A DNA stretch of 64,000 nucleotides. Source: Erodium maritimum (taxonomy: Eukaryota; Streptophyta; Magnoliopsida; Geraniales; Geraniaceae). Position numbers and translations under genes: made by a program. The DNA lies in assembly GCA_963921825.1 (NCBI GenBank), contig OY997594.1, forward strand, positions 16,931,001 through 16,995,000, read 5' to 3'. The notes under the pieces were generated by a model. The model was not told the DNA's origin. It did no database searches and saw only the letters and a program-made list of their open reading frames with translations. Below, piece after piece: positions 36,355-46,594 of this stretch. Each line of letters opens with the position of its first letter. The stretch's first letter is position 1.

Positions 36355-37300
36355 GGGTGTTAAAAGCCAAGTATTATCCCTTGGCGGGTTTTGTTTTGGT
36401 TACTCGGATTACGGGAGAAAGCCCAATTTGGCGGAGTTTGGTAGCTGGACAGGGGGTGGTTCGTGCTAGTCTTCGGAGATAGATTGGATCGGGGAAAAAG
36501 ATCACGATGGTAAGTCGTGTTTGATGACAACATCAGGTGTGTTGGAAGAGATACTTGACCGTCTAGAGAGCTGAACTGTTAACATGTTAATGCTACCAAA
36601 TAAGAAAGAATGGAACTGGTCAGCAATTGAACAATTGTTCTCACCTAGACTGGTGGACCAAATATCTCAAGTTCCTCTCTCGAAGGGTTGTGAAGCGGAC
36701 AGATAGTACTGGCGTGGGCCTCGGACGGGCCAATATAGTGTTCGTGATGCGTACAAACAGTTGTATAAATCATTAAGGGGAGGTAGATTATAGAGGATCG
36801 AGACCCATTTTGGAAAACATTGTGGAAACTAAATGTTCCACCGAAGGTGCAACATTTTTTTGTAGAGATGGGCATCTAGTTTTTTATTAACGAGCTTGCC
36901 TTTCCGTTCCTAAAGAGTACCGGTGTCGGAGCGGTGTATTTTTTATGGGTTATAGGAGAAGGCGTAACATGTGTGGTTCCAATGTCAGGTAGCTAGGTAG
37001 GTTTGGAGCTGGTTTCAGAGACGGTCAATGGGACAATATGCTACGATACGTGGTTTGTTGGAGGAGTGTTGGGCGTCGGGATCGATAGAAAAGGCTGAAA
37101 AGGTGTTGGGAGTTGTGAAAAAATCGCAACTCTAAAATGTGTCAGGGGAAGGCTTTGCCAGACGAAGCCATTTATAGAGCATGAATGAATTTATGGAAGG
37201 ATTGGAGAGAAGCTCAGATGCAGGGAACCAATCGGGTTGTCGGCAATCAGACTTTAGTGAGGTGGAACAAGCCAGGGCCGACAAGATTCTAAAGATTAAT
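36355..37300 (+). pseudogene. LINE ORF2 remnant, 3' part (segment 1)
   Basis: Starts with the RVLKAKYYP motif that follows plant LINE reverse transcriptases, then IWRSL-AGQGVV and a zf-RVT-like region, and reaches the start of RNase H (VRWNKPGPTRF) at 37295. Several stops. The solo LTR at 37301 splits it, and the RNase H frame resumes at 40257. Confidence 0.75.
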
Positions 37301-40256
37301 TGTCACGCCCCAAATCCGGTTTAGACCGGACTCGAGACATGAACTTGAACTAAAGATAAATAATGATAAATTAATTAAACTTTAAATAAGAACCTCCGAA
37401 AACTGTATAATCCGAAACTAACCAACGAGTCAGAAGCTCAAAAAGTAGTAAAAACAATAGGTTTAATACATAAATGAAAAAGTGAGTCTCTAATAAGATA
37501 AACTCCCGAACCCTCAGTAGCTCCCGAGCTCTGAGACCTCCTACAGCCTCCTCAGCAAAGGAACCTGTAAAACAACAGTAAACACGAAGGGGGTGAGCTT
37601 TCGCTCAGTAGGAAAAAGTAATAAGGTAAAGAAACCCCCTTTAAAACATAAAACCAATCCATACAATTATTCAAAGTTTAAAAAATAGAACGATTAAACA
37701 AATGAGCTATGAATATCACTCAATAAGAGTTCCAATGCTTTAGGGAAAGTAACCCTCAAAGAGATCAACGGAAAATAACGAAAGTAATACTTAAGAGAAG
37801 GTAACACTAAAGGATATCAATAGAAGGGGAACAAATTCACCAAGGGGATTAACTAAAGTGGCATACAAAAACCGACAAACTGAATGTCAAATCTCAAGAC
37901 TTTGATCCGTACACTGACTGGTACATCATATCAGATTTCTCCTCGGTCTAGAGGAGACACATGCCGTCAGGACTTCCCGAAGCATTCCCTCAGAATGCGT
38001 ATCGTCGGAGGTCCCGGAAATGTCTCCAAAGGGCCACAGATCATCGGGGCGAAACCAGTAACATATCGAACCGGAAACGCACATCGGCCTAGATATCTTC
38101 CCGGAATTACCCCCTCGGGGTAAACAATCACACGCCATACCGGAAACACACATCGGCCTAGACGTCTTCCCGGAAACGCACATCGGGGTACATAATCATA
38201 TACCATACCGGAACCGCACATCGGACTAGGTATCTTCCCGGTATGTCCACCTCGGGGTTCACACTCACATCATACCGGAACCGCACCTCGGTCTAGATGT
38301 CTTCCCGGTATGTCCACCTCGCGGTGCACACTCGAAACACACGAAAGCATAACACACACAATACAATCACACACAATGTCAAACCAAGCTTACCATCATT
38401 ACCTACCAATCATACCCATCGGTCTATTACTCACCCGATCATACCGTTAAGCACAATCAACACCCGTTAACATAAACATTCAACCAATCATATTACATTC
38501 ATTTCATTCATTCAACCAATCATAACATGGATCGATCATTCACATCACGATTATTGTAGTTCAATTAATCTAGTTTGACTCTTATCTTATCCTAAGAACG
38601 GAACATGCATCGATCTTAAGGCGAACAAACATCGGTAAATACAATCAACAAGCAATCCTAAGGCTCAACATGGCCATTCTACCAGCACGGAAATTTCCCA
38701 AGATATTGAAAGCGGTTAACTAGTGAATCACATCCTACATGCATACTAAGACTCGTCCGATTATTATCATAATTGAAAAACGATTATTCTAGTGAATCAC
38801 ATCCTATATGCAATCTAGGACCTTTCCGGTTATTATTATTATCCTATAGGGAATGATATTAGCAGTTCTTAAATCAGGAGTGGAGTTCACGACTTTTCCC
38901 TACCTCAAGACGATAACAACAACTGCGTCTCCTAGCTGCTGACGTCCTGGCCTAACTCCGGTCTTCTCGGGCGAAGTCCGCGAAGTCCAAGTCTGGGTTT
39001 TAACAGTTAAAGTCCAATATCAGTCCAGGTCCAGATAGATCAGTCCTCTAAATTAACAGTTCGTCTTTTAATTAAACTGATAGGTCCAAGAATTATCTGA
39101 TTTTAGTCCAAATTGTAATTAAATTAATCAAATGAATTAATTCTTTCTGTCCGACCCGGTCGACCTGGACCCGGCCCAAATTCGGAACCCGGATCATAAA
39201 CCGACACGGATCCGTGTCCAGACCCGGACCGACCCGAGCCTGACCCAAACCCGGGTCCAGATCCGAGTCCAGGATCTAGTTCAAGTCCGGGCCTAAGGCC
39301 CAAACTCGAGCTAGAGCCCAGACTAGGTTCTGGCCCAAGTCTAGTCCGAGGCCCGGCTCAAGACTGATTCAGGCCCGTCCGTGGCTCGGTTCAGGTCCAG
39401 GCCCGTCTCTGGCCTGAGACGTGAACGGAGGCGACGGCGCTAGGGTTCCGGCTCAGCTCCGGCGAGGCGAGGGCGGCGGCGGAGAAGGCTCAAAGTGGTT
39501 CTCATCGCCGGTGACGGCGTCAGAAGGCCAACGTGCAAGAGGGAAGGTCGCCAAGGCACGGGGCGAGGCTCTCCGTCCATATCTAACAACCAGCGAAGCT
39601 CGCTGGTGCGAGAACTCCAAATCTGGAGCTCAAGCGCTCCGGTGACGCTTTCCAGCCACGTCCGACCCAAAAACGAGCTTAAAAGCTCTCGATTCTTCGG
39701 CGAGAGGTGACGGGGAAGGTGGTACATCTCGGGACGTGGCTCACCGTTGCTGGAAAGACACGGCGAGGCTCGAATCGACAACGGCGGCGGCGGGTTTGGT
39801 TTCGTTTCTAAGAGGAAGAAGAAGAGAGAGGGAAAGAGGGGTTTTGACACGGTGAGGGAGAGTCGGGCGAGGAAGTAGAAGCAGACGAAGGAGGAGAGGG
39901 TGGAAGAGAGGTGGAGGTGGTCGGAGAAGAAGGGCAGCAGTGGCGTGGATCCGGGACAGTTCGTGAGAGAGAGAAGGGACGCGAGGTTGAAGACGACCCT
40001 CGAAAAGTGTGGGCGAAATGGGGATCCGAAGCGGCGCGTGGTCGTTTTGTTGCTAGGATTGGGCCGAGTCCGGTGTTGGGCTCAGCTGGCTTGAGCCTGG
40101 TCTCTAACCGGGCCTGGTCAGCTTGGTCCAGCCCACTCTTTTTTTTATTTTCTTTTTTTTCTCTTTTTTTTGAAGTCGATCCAAAATTCGAATCGTTCCC
40201 CAACTCAACGACGTTCCCAACGATAAATTATCGAAATAAAAACTCAGGTCTTTATA
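37301..40256 (-). mobile_element. Solo Ty3/gypsy-type LTR (LTR4)
   Basis: 2956 bp, flanked by a perfect TTAAT duplication (37296-37300 and 40257-40261). On the minus strand it begins TATAAAGACCTGAG (first TG mutated to TA) and ends GGGGCGTGACA. It carries the GNRA hairpin (37594-37607), CCGGTAT-type tandem repeats (about 38080-38330) and the two-unit block (about 38672-38915). GC-rich frames near 39421-40203 are LTR sequence. Confidence 0.9.
37594..37607 (-). promoter_or_regulatory. Conserved LTR hairpin, GAAA tetraloop
   Basis: In element sense TGAGC-GAAA-GCTCA, 293 bp from the LTR end. The loop differs from other copies but remains GNRA. Confidence 0.6.
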
Positions 40257-40559
40257 TTAATAGTGATGAGGCCTTGTATGAGGGGATTGGTGGTGGTGGA
40301 GGACTGATGTGTCGGGATAGTCAGGGAGTAGTTGTTCGACTGAGTTCAGTTGTGTATCGTGGGGTTCAGGACCCGAAAGTTATAGAGGCCATGACGATTC
40401 ATTGAGCCCTTAAGTGGATTGTGCAGAATAATTGGGAAAACGGGGTTGTTTGATCAGACTGTCTTGATGCGGTTCTGGCTTTAGCATATTAAGACAAAAC
40501 GATTATTTCGTTGGGGGCGATTATTGAGGATTGTAAACTACTCTTGTGAGAGTTATCGG
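40257..40559 (+). pseudogene. LINE RNase H remnant (segment 2)
   Basis: Continues the RNase H domain directly from 37300: NSDEAL, then GGLMCRDSQGVVV, VIEAMTIH and a following ALKW. This is the usual N-D-G-A and E-A-x2-A-L-x-W arrangement, with stops. The hAT element at 40560 interrupts it again. Confidence 0.8.
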
Positions 40560-41592
40560 TAGGGGTGTACATGGTTGGTTTAACCGACCATTACACAGAA
40601 TTTATGAACCAACCGGAAACTTCACCGGTGTGAATTTTGGGAACCGCAACCGCAACAAGAAAATGCTACTCCGGTTGGTTTTTACCGTAATAAATTTCGG
40701 TTGGTTACCGGTTTGAAACCGGGCCAACCAATTGATTGGGCCTACTAATTGGGCTCAACATTTTCAACTTAGGGCCAACCTGTTCCTCGTTTCCATTTAT
40801 TACTAATTCACCGAATTCCCTGACACACTCAAAATGCTTAAGAATTCTTTGAACACCAATTGAAACCCAGAGACTATGAAGATGATAGTAGTTGGCTATG
40901 AGTATTCTTTCCTCCATCCCTTTCCCGCTTTTATAACTGAGAAATTCAAATGCCCTCGTCAACGGGATCTCGATATGAGTCATATATGACTCTGATCAGA
41001 AAAAGAACTCTTAACTTTTAACATGCATCTGATTTAAAGAAACACAATAAAATACTAAAAATTTAAACGTTTTAATAAAATAAAAACATAAAATCTCGAC
41101 AATAGAGATGTAGGAGAGAATAAATATGAATTATTCAAAACATAGGACTAAGATGATAGTTGCATAGACTTAAAGACGATGAGGAAAGAGAGAGGCGACA
41201 ACAAGATGATGAAAAGGGGTGTAGTGCTGTGTTGAAGGGTGTTGTGTGGGTATTTATATGGAAACACTTGGGTTAAAATAAGTTGGGTTATATCATTTAG
41301 TTGTACTCAAGTGAAATGAGTTGGAGCTGAAAAAGTAAACAGGTTGATGTTGAAAAAATAATTGGGCTCAAGCAAAAAAGGGGGAAAGGGCTTTGTCAGA
41401 TTTGAAGTCTAGTGTCTGGTTTGGTTCTAAGCGGTTACCCGCTGGTTTCAGAAAACAAAACCAGTATCCAACCGAAACAAGTGCGGTTCGGAAATTTTCC
41501 AACCGATTCTTCGCCGGTTTTTTCCGGTTTCGATTTTTCCAGTGCCGGTTCCGGTTGGTTTAGTCGGTTCCAGTGATTTTTGAACACCCCTA
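40560..41592. mobile_element. Non-autonomous hAT element
   Basis: 1033 bp bounded by the 8-bp duplication GTTATCGG (40552-40559 and 41593-41600), the hAT duplication length. Terminal inverted repeats TAGGGGTGTACA and TAGGGGTGTTCA. Both subterminal regions are rich in CCGGTTGGTT-like motifs in both orientations, as is usual where hAT transposases bind. No transposase. A 92-codon minus frame (40983-40705) is not recognisable. Confidence 0.9.
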
Positions 41593-41782
41593 GTTATCGG
41601 GGTTTCGGGTTTTACATATTCATAAAACTGCTAATAGGATATCTAATGCTTTAATTACAGACGTGCCTGCGAGTGCGCATCTATTGTTTAGAACCTTGAT
41701 TTGTTGCTAGAACCTTGATTTATGCATAACAATGGCACTTCATGGAGAGTAATAATAAAATGCTCATTTGATTAAAAAAGGT
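41593..41782 (+). pseudogene. LINE RNase H end and 3' tail (segment 3)
   Basis: Last RNase H residues and a short UTR ending AATAAAATGCTCATTTGATTAAAAAA at about 41780. It stops about 145 bp upstream of the PHO1-like TATA box. Confidence 0.6.
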
Positions 41783-41924
41783 GTGAAAGGAAATAAACAA
41801 TTTATTGCAGTTGTAAATAAGAATGAGGACATTAATTGTCATTAACGGACAGAAATAATACAAACGGAGTGTAAATATAATCGTAACGGAACCTAACCCC
41901 GCAAAAGACAAGATACTCATTATG

Positions 41925-41933
41925 TATAAATAT
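41925..41933 (+). promoter_or_regulatory. TATA box of the PHO1-like gene
   Basis: TATAAATAT, 98 bp before the start codon. Transcription would be expected to start near 41955-41960, giving a leader of about 75 bases. An in-frame ATG at 41932 overlaps this box and so should be outside the mRNA. Confidence 0.6.
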
Positions 41934-42030
41934 GGGTTGCGAGCGAGGTTTAGAAGCAGAACTGGTTTGGCAACACAACACCAATACCAGAATCACAAAA
42001 CGGTCCAATATATATATTGATTTACTCAGC

Positions 42031-45000
42031 ATGAAGTTCGGGAAGAAATTCGTAGCCCAAATGGTACCGGAATGGCAAGAGGCGTACATGAACTACAACA
42101 AGCTCAAGAAGATCTTGAAAGACATCGACGTCCAGAAGCAGGCCGACAAGCCGCCGGTGAGCTCCCTCACGCGCCAAATCTCCCGCTACCGGTCCTTCAG
42201 CGGCCTGCTCATCCACAGGCACGACGTCAGGCCTGTCCCCGACGCCGCCGACGAGCATCTCGATGTGGAGAGCCAGCAGGCCATCATCGTCCACGTCAAC
42301 AAGAATACCGGGTCGGAGAGTTTCAGGTACCACACCACGTGCCTGACCTCCGAAGAGGCCGTGCTCCACTACTTCCGCACCTTGGACGACGAGTTCAATA
42401 AGGTGGACAGGTTCTACCGGTCCAAGGTTAACGAGGTGGTCATGGAAGCTCAGGAGCTCAACAAGCAGATGGACGCTTTGATCGCTTTCCGGATCAAGGT
42501 CGAGAACCCCTCCGTCATCTTTGACCGGGAAGTTGAGATTGACCGTCTGGCTTCCGATGTCGCCGCCTCCGCCGCCGGCCTGGCTGCCACCACTCCTCAT
42601 CTCGCTACAACATCAGCTAGTAGTGAGTTCTAACTGACTTTGACTATCAGCTTGAATTTTTAGCTGGGTTGATCATCTGATATTTACTTAAGTAATCATT
42701 TGTGTTTCTAGGACGGTTTCACAAACGGATGAAATCTATAGATGAAGACGCGAGCCTCCATGGCCATGGACAACCTGCGAGCTTGATGAGTAATGAAGAG
42801 GATGGAGAGAACAAGGAGAGTGAAAGCGGTGACGTGCCGGTGATCAACACACCTCCGATGGAGATACTTAGCAATGTGAAACTGCAGGACCACTTGGAGT
42901 CTCCTCTTTCCGCCATCAAAGCCTTCCTTAAGGTCCCCAAGAACACGGAACTGAGTTTCACAACCGAGAATCTGAAGAGGGTGGAGGATAATCTCAAAAT
43001 GGCCTTTGCTGAGTTTTACCGAAAACTTTGTCTTCTCAAGAAATATAGGTAACAATTGAATTGACTACTTTAATCAAGTACTTTGAATTAATGTGCTGTA
43101 CCTGTACCTGTACTTGTTGCTTAATGATTTTAATTAATGGAACAGTTTCTTGAATACGGAAGCCTTTTCAAAGATCATGAAGAAGCATGACAAGGTACTA
43201 TATATATATATATTCAATGAACCAGACCTTCCTTTAATTTTGCTTATTATTAGATTGGTCTTCAGTAGATAGATAATTAATATATCTCCGTCAATCTTGC
43301 AGATCACTTCAAAGAACGCATCTAAAGCATATATGAAGATGGTGGATAAATCCTACCTCGGTAGCTCAGAAGACGTACGTATATATACATCAATATATAT
43401 ATTATTAATACCTTCAAATATATACGCATATTCCGTAGATTCATTCCTATCATATATATATTCTTAATATATACGCGGCCTTGACATATACTTCAGGTGA
43501 CGAAACTCATGGAGAGAGTTGAGTCGACATTCATCAAGCATTTTACCAACATGAACTGGAGTAAGGGCATGCAGATCTTGAGACCAAAAACTAAGAAAGA
43601 GAACCATAGAGTAACATTTTCCACAGGTACGTAACGTCATTAATTAACATATACACACAAAAAAAGAGTGGTATATATATACAGAAAAGTCAATCAAAAA
43701 ATAGTAATATTAGTATATATTAGTTTTTTTTGAAACAATATATTAGTTCAAAAACACTATTAGTTGAAAGTCCAATCATAATTATATTCTAATACCATAT
43801 TTGAAAATCAATTAAACTAAAAGCTCAAGCCGATAGTTGAAGGTCCAATTATTATTTTTTTTGAGTAAATGCAACTTTCATTCCTTAAAAATAGTTAGTA
43901 CAAGCTTGTAAGCCCTACCGGGACAAACATAGTAATCCTGTAACTACGATAACGCCTAAGACATTGTGTTGAGATGCCATAGAGACGACCTAAAACTGAC
44001 AACCAAAGAGAATAAACTAGAACAATAATGAAATAAACAACTAAATCTACTAACGAGAATGACCATCGAATAAATTTTTAGCCCTTATCAAAAAAATCTA
44101 CTAACGAGAAACTGAAAGACAATAAAACTAAAACCTGATGACGATCACTGTTCAATGGGGGTCTGAATACCGTTGGGTCTCCCGAAGACGAAGCTTTGCT
44201 TCGTTGATAAATCCGAACCTGTTATCGACAGTGAAAAATGATTGACAAGGCACCCTCACAGACGGTTGAATTGTAGTTATATTTTAACAGTTACGAATTA
44301 TAATTAATATACTAACACAAAAAAAATCTGCAGGGTTCTTTGCTGGTTGCGGAGCAGCTTTAGTGTTTGCTCTTATTCTCATAATCCGAGTCCGGGACAT
44401 CATGAATAATCCCGGAGCCGCCCAATACATGGATACAATGTTTCCTCTTTACAGGTAATTATATATAAAATGGAAAATTAATGGTTATTGATTTAGATCC
44501 AGCTTCAACTGAACTGAATATATATGTATATAATATGTGTATGATCGAATCCAGTCACATGATTGTTGTTATTTTTTATATGGTGGCAGTTTCTTCGGAT
44601 TCATTGTTCTACACATGCTCATGTATGCGGGGAACATATTCTATTGGAGGAAATATAGAGTGAACTACTCATTCATATTCGGATTGCAGCCCGGAACAGA
44701 GTTGGGCTACAGAGATGTGATGCTCCTCAGTTTTGGCCTCGGCGTAGCTGCCTTGGCTTGTGTTCTTGCCAACCTCGACATCGAAATGGACCCCCAAACC
44801 AACAATTACAAAGCAATCACCGAACTCCTCCCTCTCCTCTTGCTTTCCGTACGTAATAACAACCACCATATATATATATATATATATATATACTTCAAAG
44901 GACAAGTCTAATTATTAATATGTTTTATTTTTGCAGAGTGTGATTCTGGTTCTCTTGTGTCCGTTCAACATCATATACCGCTCGAGCCGCTTCTTGTTCC

Positions 45001-46284
45001 TTAAAACTCTGTTCCATGCGTTGTTGCCGCCTTTTTTTAAGATCACGCTCCCGGATTTCATGATGGCGGATCAGTTGTGCAGCCAAGTGCAGGCCCTGAG
45101 GTGCCTTGAGTTCTATGTTTGCTACTACGGCTGGGGCGATTACAGGCAGAGGCAAAGCACTTGCAAGACCCACAACTCCTTCAATGTTTTCTACTTCTTC
45201 GCCGCCGGCCTACCCTTTTGGCTTCGCTTTTGTCAGGTATAAATATATATACGAGAATTATTACTGTTTAACTTTTAATTTTATCCGTTTAAGTAATGCT
45301 AAAATATATAGATGAATTAACTTCTTGATATACATTTTAATGCATCCACCTATCAGCTAAAAAGTTTAGTTCTTGTCTTGAGATAATATTAATGATACAT
45401 TTCTAATTTATTCACAAAGCTAATTGGATACTTTGAATCATGTAAATTAATAATTCAACCTAACCACACTCAAAGGTGTACTAACTTGAGTAAGCCTTCC
45501 TGAACATCTTGTACCTAATTATATACATGGCTTGATTGTGTTTTGATTTAGTGTATGAGACGGCTAGTTGAAGAGAAAGATGGATTGCAAGCATGGAACG
45601 CTTCCAAATATTTCTTGACAATAGTGGCAGTGTGCGCAAGAACCGCTTATGCTCAGAACAAGGACAGCGTTGCTTGGAAAGTTGTGGCCTGGCTTCTCTT
45701 GATCGGTGTCGGAATCTTTGTCGCGTATTGGGATTTGGTCTACGATTGGGGTGTACTTAACCGGAAATCCAAGAACCGTTGGTTGAGGGACAAGCTTCTT
45801 GTTCGACACAAAAGTGTCTACTACGTAGCCATGGTACGTACTAGACTTATATACAGTGGATAATGTACCTATATATACGCTCACGCTCATAATTAATATT
45901 TACGTTCACGTAGGTTGTGAATGTTATATTGCGATTGGCATGGCTGGAAACTGTGATGGATCTGAACAAGCTTTCGCTGCATAACCAGGCATACGCTACA
46001 ATCGTTGCGAGCCTTGAGATCTTTCGCCGGGGAGTTTGGAATTTCTTTAGGTAAGGAACAAAAAAATGGATGTTTTGTTCTCTTTGATGTTAATCTTCTT
46101 TCGTTTTTTTAGTGTTGTAAAGTTATGTATATTTCATGCGATCGATATTAACTAACTTGTATTTACACAAAATTATAGGTTGGAGTATGAGCATCTGACT
46201 AACATTAGCAAGTTTAGGGCATTCAAGTCGGTGCCTCTGCCATTCAACTACGAAGTTGACGACAAAGATGATGAAAGTGTGTGA
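42031..46284 (+). CDS. PHO1: PHO1-family phosphate exporter (SPX-EXS protein)
   Basis: Predicted 794-residue membrane protein of the PHO1 family, which exports phosphate from cells, loads xylem in roots, and senses inositol pyrophosphates through SPX. Coding exons: 42031-42622, 42712-43048, 43146-43194, 43303-43374, 43497-43626, 44334-44454, 44590-44848, 44937-45236, 45552-45833, 45914-46050, 46179-46284. All introns are GT-AG and every junction keeps the frame. SPX spans about residues 1-345: it starts [15 protein letters not shown], contains Y-NKLKK, and ends with [10 protein letters not shown] then [15 protein letters not shown]. Membrane segments begin at about residue 395, and EXS fills about 520-780 with [30 protein letters not shown] and an ending [12 protein letters not shown]. 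The MKFGK and QMVPEW start suggests the PHO1;H3-like subgroup. No stop, frameshift or missing block was found. Exon 1 is clearly GC-richer than later exons. Confidence 0.95.
43855..44260 (-). mobile_element. Retroposon fragment in PHO1 intron 5
   Basis: A T8 run at 43855-43862 followed by GAGTAAATGCAACTTTCATT, which on the minus strand is a LINE-type 3' end with poly(A). Sequence to about 44260 resembles LINE 3' UTR, including GTGTTGAGATGCCATA, similar to GTATTGAGACGCCATA near 11555. It lies antisense in the 707-bp intron 5, by far the longest intron. The 5' limit and target duplication are unclear. Confidence 0.5.
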
Positions 46285-46594
46285 CTTTATTTCTCCGATG
46301 TAATTAAGTTTCGCAAGAATGAACAGAATAGATGGCCGATGACAGATGATACCATTTTCCTCAAAAATAGGTTCATCAAGAGTCAATGTTCTGTTCCTGC
46401 GGATGCTGGAAAATAATTGAGTTTTTCAGACTCAGACCATGTACACTATATACATAAATAATAAGAATTAGTATATTTCTATGGGGTAGTTGTCTTTCTG
46501 ACTCAAAATATATATCAAATTATTTTGAGAAAACTTTAATAACTTATACAAGTGGAATAATTGTGATTTATGGTTAATCAACTAACTAGAAATT
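46285..46594 (+). other. PHO1-like 3' UTR and spacer
   Basis: AT-rich, with possible plant polyadenylation signals AATAAT near 46413 and ATAAATAATAA near 46455. No other gene is seen. It ends in AACTAGAAATT (46584-46594), the duplicated target of the next element. Confidence 0.5.

Noticed and set aside
41932..42030. In-frame upstream ATG that would extend the PHO1-like protein by 33 residues
   Set aside because: It overlaps the TATA box, and the family protein starts at MKFGK (42031).
42022..42600. 192-codon minus-strand frame
   Set aside because: Shadow of PHO1 exon 1, which is GC-rich at third positions.
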